64,000 nt of DNA from Cryptolaemus montrouzieri (taxonomy: Eukaryota; Arthropoda; Insecta; Coleoptera; Coccinellidae). Made by a program: the position numbers and the translations under genes. The notes beneath the pieces were generated by a model that saw only the letters and a list, made by a program, of their open reading frames with translations, was not told the origin of the DNA and searched no databases. The stretch lies in assembly GCA_013387265.2 (NCBI GenBank), contig JABFTP020000144.1, positions 127,297,600 to 127,361,599 on the forward strand. Reading direction: 5' to 3'. Positions within the stretch are counted from its first letter, which is position 1. The number at the start of each line of letters is the position of its first letter. Positions 45,466 to 59,164 of this stretch are shown here, piece after piece.

Positions 45466-46955
45466 CTAGGGGATTTGAATCTGGTGACCTGGCTGGCCAC
45501 TCAACAGGTCCTCTTCTACCAATCCACCTTCCTGGGAAATTTTCGTCTAAATATTGGCGCACCTGAGCATCATAATGCGGAGGAGCACCGTCTTGTTGAA
45601 AACGCATTTCGTCCTCAGAAAGAGTTGGATCGTTCTGTAAAATTTCTGTCAATCTAGGATGTATGTGTTCCTCTAACAACTGTAGGTAGCCATTTCCATT
45701 CAGATTACCCTCAATAAAGAAAGGCCCAACTAGATGATTGCCAAAAATTCCTGCCCAAACGTTCAACTTCTGAGGCCTTTGCGTGTGGGCCTCTCTAAAC
45801 CAATGGGGATTCTGTGTGTCCCAATATCGACAATTATGTCTATTCACTTCACCACTGAGCATAAAGGTGCTTTCATCAGAAAAACAGATGTTATTCAGAA
45901 AATTTGGATTAGCGTTTAGGTTTTCACTTAGATTTTCACAAAACTGTAAACGACGATCTGGATCATCTTCGTTTATTTCATGCACTAATTTTACCTTGTA
46001 GGGTGAAATTTGTGATGTTTCACGATTCTATGGACAGTTGTAGCTGATACACCAGTCAGACGAGATAGTTTTCTGATCGAAGTAGTATTCTCCATTTGTA
46101 GATGACCCACTACTGCCACTTCCGTTGCCTCATTTCTGACAGGACATGCCACTTCATGTTTTTGTTTGCCACCGAACCCGTAGCTAGGAATTTGTCAACC
46201 AAATATTTAACGTACTGGTGACTGACTCCTTTCTCTTTCAGGATGGTTCCTATCGAATATCCTTGCCGTTTCTTTGGCACAACTGTTATTTCGAAAATAC
46301 GTCGATACAATTTCGACCCTTTCCTCAGTGGAATAAACCATTTTCAGATTAATTTCAACTGACGAACAACAACAATAATGAGGAACTGATCTGAATAATA
46401 ATAATATTTCATTGCAAAATGAGAAATAACAGATGACTGCACGCCAGATGGAAATGAAAAAATGTGAACATTTTCAATGCAGAAATCAGCTTTATTTCTT
46501 CGTAATTGATGCTCAACACATCGTACCCCAATACTTTTAACAGTTTCGAATTAATTTTAGTTGATAATTTCAAATGACGATATTGAATTTTTCGAAAGCG
46601 ACATCCTGTATGGAGAGCCGAACTGAATGAAATGCTTTAATCATTCTGGAATTCAAAAACCTTTCTGAAGATATGCCACTTGAATTATTTGTATGATTTT
46701 CAAGTTGGGGATGCTGAATGGAAGGGTTGATTACAAAATTCTATAACCACACAAGAAAGTCCTATTCTCGGATCAAACATGTTCTCGTATACCGAAATGA
46801 ACCAGTTTCAAAAAGTTATTTGGATTTTCAATGTTCCTGCTTCAGGACACCCTGTATGATGATTCTGAATTTCGAAAATACCAAATTCGAAGAAAAATTG
46901 CAGTACCTTTCCAACGAGGTGCCACTTGACCTATTATCGATCGAATGATTTTTGA
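45466..46955 (-). mobile_element. Second DD41D Tc1/mariner element inserted in the Dong-like LINE
   Basis: On the minus strand the transposase starts MVYSTEERVEIVSTYFRNNS (46341 on). After a frame break it reads LSRLTGVSATTVHRIVKHHK. An open frame 45985-45449 follows with ICFSDESTFMLSGEVNRHNC (acid 1), RFQQDGAPPHYDAQVRQYLD (acid 2) and PARSPDSNPLDY (acid 3), with 41 residues between acids 2 and 3. The C-terminus is cut at 45468, where LINE sequence resumes. To the right, 46600-46955 holds two related subterminal blocks, each with CATCCTGTATG- or CACCCTGTATG-type and GTTGGGGAT motifs. No intron is visible in this copy. Confidence 0.82.
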
Positions 46956-48412
46956 GTTGGGGATAAAGATTTGCAATATCGAAATCGAGCCAATGCATCA
47001 AGGAGATACATATAAATATCTTGGATTTTGTCAAGAGAAGACAATTAACCATAGCAGCACTAAAGAAAATATTAGAAGTTCATATTACAAAAGACTTAGA
47101 ATTATCATCAAGAGTCATTTAACTAGTAAATAACCTTTACAGAGCTGTCAACTCCTATGCAGTTCCTATTCTTACATCTTCTTTTGGAATTATTAAATGG
47201 TCTAAAACTGATCTAAATGAATTACAATGTCAAACGAGGAAAATGCTCTGTAAATATCATAAGCACCACCCAAAGTCAGCTGTTCAGAGAGTTACACTAC
47301 CTAGACATCTTGGAGGTCGTGGATTAACTGATTTGAATAATCTTCATAGTAAACAGATTTTTCATCTACGTTCCCATTTTCATGATAAACAGAGAACGTC
47401 TAAATTACATGATATTGTTGTTGCTTCAGATTATAATCTTACACCTCTGGACTTGACAATGCAAAAGGTAGATTTTGATATATTTGATGATAATTCTAAA
47501 AGAGAAAGTTGGATGCAGAAGGAATTACACGGAAAGCATCCTAAAGAATTGAAAAATGATTATATTGATGAAATCGCATCGAATAAATGGTTAGTATCTG
47601 GAGAATTGTTTGCTGAAACAGAAGGCTTGGCAATTGCGATCCAGGATCAGGTTGTTTTCACGAGGAATTATAGAAAACACATCATCAAACAAAATAAAGA
47701 TGATTCTTGCCGTAGATGTTTCTGTTCTTCAGAAACAGTTTTTCATATATTATCATCTTGCTCAGTCCTTGCTTCAACAGATTATTTAGAAAGACATAAT
47801 GCCGTCGCTAATATTATTCATTTTAATCTAGGAATTAAACATGACCTAATTCCCAAAAGAAAAAATTTCACAAATATGAACCTGAGATTATTTGTGAAAA
47901 TGACAAATATAAACTTTATTTTGATAAAACAATTCTTTGCAACAGAGCTGTAAAACACAATAGACCAGATATCATTCTTAATGATAAACAGAATCAAATA
48001 ACATATATAATTGATATTGCTATACCCGACACACATAATATACAAAATAAATACAATGAAAAAATTTCTAAATATATGATGCTCGGCAACGAGATCAAAA
48101 AATGTGGAGAATGAAGAAAATATTTATTCTACCTATTATTATTTCCACAACAGGTGTTATTCCTAGAAATCTTCACAAAAGTATTGAGATTTTGGGTCTG
48201 AAGAAAATTTGTTTGAACAGTTACAAAAGATAACAGCCATCAAATCTTGTAATATTCTTCGTAGGTTTCTTTCCGAAAAAAAATAATGAGGTAGAGTCAT
48301 AGTTTTCTTTTAGTTTATACTGCTCAGAATCTCATTTCATATTTTATTTATTTGTTTATATAAATGTAATATAATTAACTGACAATTTTGTCATATTTAT
48401 ATTCAGAGCAGT

Positions 48413-48537
48413 ATTCTATTCGATCGTTCACCACTTCACACAAAGGAAACTATTAATGAGTAACATTCAGTGTTACTTGACTAAGGTCCGTACACTAGAT
48501 TTTTCCGGGAGAAAGCCTCTGACATTACTCGTTGGTA
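48413..48537. mobile_element. ~125-bp insertion in the LINE 3' region
   Basis: Compared with the minus-strand copy (41330-41345), the + strand Dong-like copy carries about 125 extra bases between GAGCAGTA and GTACATTGATATC. The trinucleotide GTA appears on both sides. The insert has no ORF and could be a tiny MITE or solo fragment. Confidence 0.6.
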
Positions 48538-48680
48538 CATTGATATCATTGTCTGATGATGCTATAGTATGTATATATTCTGGTAGATTGATATATTCTC
48601 ATAACATTTAACGTTATCCTAATATATAATTATTCCAGGATATGTTTTGATTATAATCATCGCCTGGCAATGGTATTAAT

Positions 48681-50990
<2,310 letters not shown>

Positions 50991-50999
50991 ATAATCACA

Positions 51000-51200
51000 G
51001 CTGCCAACAATCATCAACTGGTGTTGTTAACCGATTTCTTCCCTGTCCAGCCCTTCTTCCATATTCCCCTGTTTCGTAACATTCAACAAATTAGCCACGT
51101 AACGTTGGCTACGCCCCTCCTCTAGAAGTGTTACAATTCTTACCACTTCATGATCACTCAAATAGCGTCCAGGACTTTCAACAGCCATTACAATAAATTC
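51000..51200 (-). mobile_element. Tc1-like transposase N-terminal fragment
   Basis: The minus strand reads MAVESPGRYLSDHEVVRIVT, LLEEGRSQRYVANLLNVTKQ and, in another frame, TGEYGRRAGQGRNRLTTPVD. This is the paired-like bipartite HTH of Tc1-type transposases. It ends at about 51000 without a catalytic domain. Confidence 0.7.
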
Positions 51201-51411
51201 AAAGATTCGAAAATCAATAAGAAACACAGGAAACTCGCATTAATTCAGTGAAAACTGAAGAGAAATTGAATGAATACTGATAGTCAAATAAACTCATTCT
51301 TGTTTCAGGCGTTTTTGAGATCATATGGAAACAAATGTTACTACATAAATAAGATTTTTTCCCCCTCATATGCCCAAAAACGTATGTTGATAAAGAAACT
51401 GCGATCGAGGT

Positions 51412-51475
51412 GCTTAATCGATTGTGGAATTCAGAATACCAGGTGATGCGACAATTTTTGTGGTGTGTGTATTTA
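51412..51475. repeat. ~60-bp dispersed repeat shared with 54600-54665
   Basis: TAATCGATTGTGGAATTCA and ATACCAGGTGATGCGA with TAATTTTTGTGG occur in both places in the same orientation with a few differences. The parent element is unknown, and it sits next to the mariner-related fragment at 51540. Confidence 0.7.
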
Positions 51476-51539
51476 ACATTATGTCTCATCACCAGGTACA
51501 ATGCGTCTTATGAATGTGTAGTCGGAATTGACTCGTTTC

Positions 51540-51890
51540 CTCGATTCAGTTTTTGAAGAAAATTTAGGTCTTTTGAAACTAGTCGAGCAGCAACGCGGTT
51601 CATGCCAAAACAATGGTACTAATTGATTCGGGAGACACAGCAAGTTCATTGCCGATCCCTCGCAAACTCAAATGAAGATTTTTAATTACTATTTCCCTCA
51701 CTTCATGTATGTAAACTGACAAAACCGAGCGCTGTAAACAAAGTAAATGACAGATCTTGAACGCGATCTGTCCGCGTAAGGATAGGAAACATTTGTGCCA
51801 ACTTGGCAACAGCAGAAGTGTTGACAATCGTTTTGAGCAGATTTCTTGAATAATCAATTCCCAGTAGTTTTTGACAGAATGTAAATCACG
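51540..51890 (-). mobile_element. Mariner-related interspersed fragment, copy 3
   Basis: The minus strand reads MNRVAARLVSKDLNFLQKLN (51602-51540), a recognisable mariner HTH-to-core linker. It is preceded by LHLSLRGIGNELAVSPESIS (51690-51620), which looks like a helix-turn-helix. The upstream non-coding tail is shared with 20985-21190 and 30284-30720. There is no catalytic domain. Confidence 0.68.
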
Positions 51891-52419
51891 GACAACACTT
51901 ACTTGTTTTTTCAACACTAACAAATGTACCTAGAAATTCTGTATATCTGAAATTTAACAATACTCCTAATATTAATTCTATTAAATTTTAATAGAATGCA
52001 TGATCTACAAAAAATAGCTACTGTAAAAGAGCTATTTCGAATCTAGCGTCAAACGGACACTCATTTACGTTTATAACCATTCAGAATAATCATTATAAAT
52101 GATACGTTATCTGAAATATTCCAAAGAAAGAATTCTATTGTATTTTGATTTCATTTGTTGAATATTTATTCAGATTGAAACAACAACTGTATATTCAAGA
52201 TTTCTATCAATAATTTTATGAGTATTCTGAGATCATCACAGCAGTGCGTTCTGTGAAACGCTTGGAAATATTCGACTGTGTCAACTAGTGTACAAAGGAT
52301 ATTAGCCAAATGGAATAAATAAATGTAACTTCGAAACAAAGGGTCGGTTATATGAATTGGTACTTTTATTTGTGTATTTTGTTCAACAAAAACTTTTTAT
52401 GTGGGATAAATCATTTATA
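51891..52419. other. Intronic sequence, nothing recognised
   Basis: AT-rich and without readable coding content. Confidence 0.4.
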
Positions 52420-53435
52420 TTATTCAATCTTTGGATTCTTCAGAAGATTCTTGACATACATATTCAATTTTGATGTCCTATGCATATTTCGGAAAGTGGT
52501 AAAAGTGCACAGAGAACAAAACAAGTATGCCATCATTTGTTCCAAAAAATAAAGCTCATATAAAAACCCTTTCTCATGATCTCCTGAGTTATTCAATCTT
52601 TTGATTCATCAGAAGATTTTAGACATACATCTTCAATTTTGATGTACTTTGCATATTTCAGAAAGTAGTAAAAGTGCACAGAAAACAAAACAAATATGCC
52701 ATCATTTGTTGCAAAAAATCAAGCTCCTATAAAAACACTCTCTCATGATCTCCTCAGTTATTCAATCTTTGGATTCTTCAGAAGATTCTTGACATACATA
52801 TTCAATTTTGATGTCCTATGCATATCTCAGAAAGTGGTAAAAGTGCACAGAGAACAAAACAAGTATGCCATCATTTATTCCAAAAAATAAAGCTCATATG
52901 AAAACCCTCTGTCATGATCTCCTGAGTTATTCAATCTTTGGATTCATCAGAAGATTCTAGACATACATCTTCAATTTTGATGTCCTATGCATATTTCAGA
53001 AAGTGGTAAAAGTGCACAGAAAACAAAACAAATATGCCATCATTTGTTCCAAAAAACCAAGCTCCTATAAAAACCCTCTCTCATCATCTCCTGAGTTATT
53101 CAATCTTTGGATTCATCAGAAGATTCTAGACATACATCTTCAATTTTGATGTACTTTGCATATTTCAGAAAGTGGTGAAAGTGCACAGAGAACAAAACAA
53201 ATATGCCATCATTTGTTCCAAAAAACCAAGCTCCTATAAAAACCCTCTCTCATAATCTCCTGAGTTATTCAATCTTTGGATTCTTCAGAAGATTCTAGAC
53301 ATACATATTCAATTTTGATGTCCTATGCATATCTCAGAAAGTGGTAAAAGTGCATAGAAAACAAAATAAATATGTCATCATTTGTTCCAAAAAATCAACC
53401 TCCTATAAAAACCCTCTCTCATGATCTCCTGAGTT
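52420..53435. repeat. Satellite array, six 169-bp monomers
   Basis: Monomers begin TTATTCAATCTTTGGATTC at 52420, 52589, 52758, 52927, 53096 and 53266, a constant 169-170 bp period. Shared phrases include CAGAAGATTCT, CATACATATTCAATTTTGAT, GTGGTAAAAGTGCACAGA and GCCATCATTTGTTCC. Monomer-to-monomer differences are scattered. Odd and even monomers tend to share variants (CTTGACATACATATTC versus CTAGACATACATCTTC), hinting at a two-monomer higher-order unit in part of the array. There is no coding content, and the short ORFs here are by-products. Confidence 0.95.
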
Positions 53436-56281
53436 GGTATCATTCTAAAAAGTTGCATTTTCTTTTCTCTTAATGTTCATCAATTGAATGGCTGAGTATT
53501 GTCTTGCAGGGACATAAATGAATTTGATAGAGTTTTCTTAGTTCAATTGAACGAAAAGGAACTCCGGGATGGTTTCTTCTTCCTTTCGCACCATCAAGAC
53601 TTAATATAACTAATTAGTTTTGAGTGTAATGTAGTGAATTTATTTAGAACTAGTGAGCGCATTAAGATCACTTTTTTGTATCTAAACAGCTTATATACTA
53701 AACGCTTAATATAAAAAATCGCCTAATAAATTAAACGCCTAATATACTGAACGTCAAATGTACTGGACCCCTTTCATATTCAACTCTATCTATACAGAAC
53801 GCCTCATTATATTCAGTGATATTTATACTTCATAGTTCTTTATGTTATATGGAACTCTCTCATATACTGCTTCACACATCCTTATGATAAAGCAGCTTCC
53901 AGTATTGTTTTATGAATACTGACTCATCAACCATACAAACAACACTATTCACTACAATCCCAATTCAAAGAGATAAATTCCATTCGAAAATCTCAACTTT
54001 CTTCAATTGGGCTGGAATTGAAATTAAAAAAGTTCGAACATTGATTCGAAAAAACAAATTGTTCAGTCACCCATCAGGCATAAAAATTCAACCATCAAGA
54101 ACTCAAATATATATTCAAAATATTCCAAACTTTCAGTTCCGAAAATATAGAATATATACTTCAGAAAGATCGATATATACAGATCTATAGTTTCAAATTT
54201 TTAAATTTTACTTAACATTTCTGATTCGAATAAAAATTCGATAAGATTCACGAATAGGCGTGACGATAGTATGACATAATCAAAGATTTAATTGACTTAG
54301 GGGAAAATATATACATTCAAAGGATTTGAAAAACTGATGTAGTTTTATTTAAAAAATTGGGATTAATAAGATTTTCAATAAAATAAAAGAGTAAAATACT
54401 GCAATCGGCCATTTTGACCAAAACGCCAATCACAGCGCATGACGTCATACTTATGTAAGCTTCACTGTGTTTTGATTACCTACTTCTAATTGCGCGTTAC
54501 GATTGATTTTATATTTGTTTTTGTGATTCATCGACTTTACAACACGAATCTTAAACTCGTAGATGTTTATTTTGTTTTACTTTCATAGGTTATTTTTACA
54601 ATAAACTAATAAATAATCGATTGTGGAATTCATAATACCAGGTGATGCGATAATTTTTGTGGTTTGTGTAAATACGAAATTCCAAGATATTTATTCTTTT
54701 TCAAGGGGCGAAGATTGTCGAAGTGTTTCAACGAACGTTTTTTCCATTCCTTTACTATTTTTTATAACACCTAGTAGTTATAATAACTCAACTATACAAG
54801 TACATTCGAACAAGTTATAAGGGTAAATTTGTACATATTTGAAATTTATGGGAATGAAACTGAAAACATGGTTCACACTATCTTTGAACAAGTACGAAGT
54901 GAACTTTCTACTCGTATTTGAGAATTCCGTTGAGTCAAGGTTGTTCTGACTCAGTTATTTGAATCTTTATCTCTAAAATGTATTTATTATATGAGTCGTC
55001 GTATGCTGTCGCATAAATAAGAATCCATATGGTACATTAATGGACGTAACATATCTATTCAGCTATAAGAATCGATCAATTTTAAAACTACCGTTATTTA
55101 CTGTGCTTCTTCGTATAATTGATTAACACTTTCATAAGCTAACTACTTCTATGTCTTCAGCACTCGTAAGATCGCTTGAGTTGGTTTCTTATTAATAATA
55201 CTAAATAAATGGAATTTGAATTATGTATTTTACACTACAGATCTTCACATAGTTATACCATCTCCTTAGTATTCTACGTCTGTCAAAATAATTTTTTTTC
55301 AAATTGCTGATAATTTATGACGACGTCGTCTAACAACATCTTATGAATTTTCTTGTGTATATTCTGAGTAGAACTTGTGATTCATTTATTCGTGGAATAT
55401 AATTTATCGCAAACCTAACCTATTTCCATGAACAATTAGTAAACTTCAGATTCGAATTTCTCGTATAAACGTTAAGAATTCAACTACTTGAATCGTTAGC
55501 ACTGGTTAATTCGAAAGTCTCTTCATGGAAAACGTAAAACTTGTTACACCGGAATAGCATTAATAATAATGAGAATGAATATTGTATGTATTCCAATTTG
55601 GTGAGGTAAGCAACGAAAAATGTATTGGAAAGAAAGGAATTGATTATCTTCCCCATTTCTTACGTTCTTTCTCTCTTGTATACCGAGTGTTACACATAGA
55701 TATTGATGTGACAAATAAAACTTCTGTAGAATTATGTGACGCATATAGGGGAGATATTTCTGATTAGGATGCTGCATTTTATCCTGGCGTATTCAACTTT
55801 GTTATTTCTTATTAAGTGGAACACCATACAAGGAGAGCACAGGATGTGATTTACTGAAGCGTTGTGGTAAATAAATAGATAAATAAGTATAAATTTCATT
55901 TCCTTTGAGTACGTAAAGAACTATGGAAAAGGTCAAAGATATTACAAATATTATACATAAGGTTAGTAAAAGATTACACTACAAAAGGTCAGTAAAACAC
56001 TATATTATAAAGGTGTTAAAAATAATATCACAAAAGGAATTTTTCTATAATATAATATGACATCTGATCAGGAAAGCTCTGAGTTTTTTCTTGAAAATTT
56101 GAGCATTCGAAGTTTTGATGTCTTATTATTAAAAATCCTTATTACCAAAATATTGGGAGAAACTCCACCTATTCTATATTTAGAATGCGGGATTACAAAA
56201 TTGTTCCTCCGCCGGGTCGCATACTTGTTTCTAGTAAAATTTTTTTTAGTTTTCGTAAACTATAGTAACCAATTCGAGAAT
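53436..56281. other. Intron 3 sequence, no supported gene
   Basis: The 92-residue frame at 53912-54190 has no recognisable domain. A TGACGTCA-type palindrome near 54440 is noted but not supported as functional. The 54600-54665 block is a copy of the repeat at 51412. Confidence 0.4.
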
Positions 56282-56611
56282 GACAATTGACGGTTTGTTT
56301 GTTTGTTTTTCCTTTAACGTGCTCTATTTCTGCCTTTCGGCTAATGACACGCCGGGGAATTCTGTCACCTCACTAACCCGGGAATTTTGCCGAACCCCTC
56401 TCGTGTCGAGGGAAGGGATCTTCAATGTCCAACACATCTCTGTTAGACAGGACCGACAGCTTTACATCTCCTCCGAAAGATAGACACTCAAGCGATTCCC
56501 AGAATCCGAAAAATCGCACCGACTTTGTGGGGATTGAACCCAGGTAACTCTGCGTAGGAGACGAGCATCATATCCCATACGCCACCGAGCCGGCCTGGGA
56601 CAATTGACGGT
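56282..56611 (-). mobile_element. tRNA-derived SINE with target duplication
   Basis: The body (about 56295-56598) is oriented right to left. The minus strand begins with a tRNA-like head containing an A-box-like TGGCGTATGGGA (56584-56573) and a B box GGGTTCAATCC (56541-56531), about 30 bp apart. It ends in a TTTG-type tail, read as CAAACAAACAAA. The 12-13 bp sequence GACAATTGACGGT flanks it on both sides (56282-56294 and 56599-56611). A pol III promoter, GC-rich body, simple tail and target duplication together define a SINE mobilised by LINE machinery. Confidence 0.88.
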
Positions 56612-58860
56612 AATGTAAGGATACCAAATTTGATAAAAAGTGATTCACAGTGTCTGAGCTACAAGTGTCCCCGCAAAACATCACCCACCAGGTTGTTAAA
56701 TAAGTTTTGTCGTTCGATAAGAAAAACACAATGTTATGGTTCAAAATACACTTTATTATTCAGTATAATCTCCCTGAATATAAATACACTTGCTCCAATG
56801 ATCCTCCAATATTTGGATCTCATACCTCAAGAAGAATTCGGAAGGTCTTCAAAATACGCTTCAACAGCCGTTATGACCTCTTCATTTGATGAAAACGCTT
56901 GCCACGCATACATTTTTGAAGATCTGGAAACAAATGGAAGTCGCTGTGGGCCAAATCTGGTGAATACGGTGGATGCTTCAACAATTCGAACTTTAATTCA
57001 TGGATTTTAGCCATTATCAAAATGCTCTTGTGACACGGTACATTGTCCTGATGAAAAAGGATTTTTTTCTTCTGCAAACTGGGTCTTTTTTCACGAATTT
57101 TCTCCTTCAACTGGTCCAAAAGGTTGCAATAATATTCAGAATTAATTGTTTCACCAGTTTGCAAGTAATCCACAAACAAAATCCCTTTCGCATCCCAAAA
57201 AACTTATGCCAAAACCTTCTTGGCGGATTTCCGGACACGAAGTCGTTTCGAAGCCGAACAACCAGGTTCACACCAATTTTTAGCCTCTTTTTTTGATTTA
57301 GGATTATGGTGATAGACCCAAGTCTCATCCATAGTGATGAATCGACGCACAAAATCCACTTTATTCTTTTCAAAACGCTCCAAATGTTGCTGAGAAAGTC
57401 GCATTCGAATGTGTTTTGTTCCATTGTTAGCGAATGCGGCACCCATTGTGCACAAGGCTTTCTGAAACCCAAAATTTCACTTAAAATATGGCTCACACTG
57501 CCTAATGAGATGTGTATAGCCTCCTAATCCCTCGCAGTCAATCGACGATCTTCCAAAAACATATCCTGTATTTTGGCTATGATTTCTGGTGTGAAGCGCT
57601 TTTTGGACGTCCTTCAAGTGGATCGTCTTCAAGGCTACTGTTCTAATTGTAGGTGAACAATCATTATACACTCTTAACATTCGTTCATGAATTTCTATTG
57701 GTGCTACACCTTCCAAAAAATAAGAATTTTATCACTCCACGATATTCAATTTTTTCCATTGTACATGTGACATTGCGACACTGAATGGCGTGTGAACAAA
57801 GAATGAATTGACATATTGAAATGAACCTTCACATACGTTCATATGAAGAGTGTACCAACAAAACAAAATCAAATTTGGACTAGTAGCGACGCCCTCTCTT
57901 ATCGAACGACAAAACTTGATGAACCACCTGGTATTTCAGTCTTGATGAGACATGTGCATGGTACACTGACAGTAGCTGTTCAGTAGTTAATACTTTTTTC
58001 AAATTCCTAATCAGAAAACAGACAGAACGCAATTTCGAACATACTTCCAAGCAATGATCTTTCCAACTTAGATTTTTGTCAAGTTTCACAGCAATCTAAC
58101 CCAACATTTTCCTCCCCTAAAGGAGCCCCGTTAAGATTCACATTTATATCTACAGTTTTGCTGTAGTTGCGGAAGATAACATAGCTTGTTCCTGCTGCAT
58201 TTACATGTAAAAGATTTTTGGAAAACCATTCATGTAGTTCATTTCAGTTTCTCTGAAGCCTTGTTTCTAATCGAGAATCATTCTTATTTGAAACCACCGA
58301 AGTGGCATCGTCAGCATAAAGGAATGAATCGCAATCAAGACTATCGCAAACATCATTGACATACAAAATAAACAAGAAAGGTCCCAAAACTGATCCTTGC
58401 GGACCCCAACGTCAGTACTAACAGATTCCGAATTGATATATCATCGTCTCATATCATCTACATGATTAACTGAAACAAACTGTCCTCTGTCACGCAGATA
58501 GCTGATCAGCCATTTGAGTGCCCTCCGCCTTTGCAAGAAGTATGAGGTGTACTACGCAATCAAATGCCTTGCTGAGGAACAAGGTCAGAAAAGACCCCCG
58601 CCGGACATTCCCTTGACTCAATATGATCCACGACGCTATTGATAAAAGCATGCAGTGCATCTCCGGTGGAATAACCTGTACTTAAACCAAATTGATGTTT
58701 GGATAGAATTTTGGGCGTATTCTAGAATTCCATTAACCTATTCAAAAAGCATTATTCAAAAATCTTAGATAAAGACGAAGATAGAGATGTAGGGCGGTAA
58801 TTATCTACATTGTCACAATAGCCCTTATGCAATGGTATAACTACTACTAATCTTCAGATG
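56612..58860 (-). mobile_element. Jockey/CR1-like LINE relic, split by a mariner
   Basis: Minus-strand frames carry RT blocks: VVVPLHKGYCDN with NYRPTSLSSSLSKIFE (about 58840-58750), DALHAFINSVVDHIES (about 58660-58610), the catalytic FLYADDATSVVSNKND (about 58330-58285) and MKLDKNLSWKDHCLEVCSK (58089 on). The sequence LSVYHAHVSSRLKY ends at 57932. It appears to resume at 56687 with GVMFCGDTCSS, so the intervening 56688-57931 mariner is an insertion. Stops are frequent. Confidence 0.72.
56688..57931 (-). mobile_element. Mariner (DD34D), full length but decayed
   Basis: The inverted ends read CCAGGTTGTTAAATAAGTTT on the left and CCAGGTGGTTCATCAAGTTT on the right, both leading to TGTCGTTCGATAAGA. 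The total is 1244 bp, the usual mariner size. Minus-strand blocks include VDFVRRFITMDETWVYHHNP (acid 1, about 57360-57305), LFHQDNVPCHKSILIMAKIH (acid 2, about 57050) and YSPDLAHSDFHLF (acid 3, about 56960-56925). Exactly 34 residues lie between acids 2 and 3. Several frameshifts inactivate it. Confidence 0.88.
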
Positions 58861-59164
58861 AGATGGGAAAACACCATTAGAAAAAGACTTCTTTGGCTTC
58901 AACTTTCTGTTTACCAAGGAGGAAACTGCCTCCTCAACATAGGGGACGAGAAACAATGTAAAATCATTAGTTTTGTTGTTATCCAAATACTCTACCTTTG
59001 GAATTTAATTCATAATCTTTTCAGGGATGTTGGAAAAGAAATTGTTAAACCTGTCTGTCAACTGTTCAGGATCACTTATACTTTCACCTTGGTCATCGTT
59101 AATTGTTTTTTTATGCGCGCTTCTCAGGAATAGACGAACCTGTTACACCACATGAGTGGGCGCC

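Larger units (their letters stand above)
43010..48680 (+). mobile_element. R4/Dong-like LINE between (TA)n tracts, interrupted
   Basis: A near-full-length copy begins immediately after one (TA)n tract and ends at another. Coding order on the + strand is as follows. An acidic N-terminus runs from an ATG at 43052. A WTYEMNKFIMFCYYKIT block (43505-43555) is next. The RT has WKSPGVDGIHNFWFKKF (44600-44650), YRPITCLPTIYKIL, FIDYQKAFDSSPHSWL and LIYLDDIKLYAR (45307-45342). Further blocks are YKYLGFCQEKTI (47010) and a CCHC plus RPDI nuclease (47700-48030). RT plus C-terminal restriction-like endonuclease is the R2/R4-type architecture. Stops and shifts (for example 43580, 44096, 44885) inactivate it. 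A DD41D transposon splits it at about 45466. Confidence 0.88.

Noticed and set aside
53912..54190. 92-residue + strand ORF
   Set aside because: It has no recognisable domain, no neighbouring coding signal and AT-driven composition; likely chance.
54436..54446. TGACGTCA palindrome as a cAMP-response element
   Set aside because: A single 8-bp match in 64 kb is expected by chance and has no supporting context.
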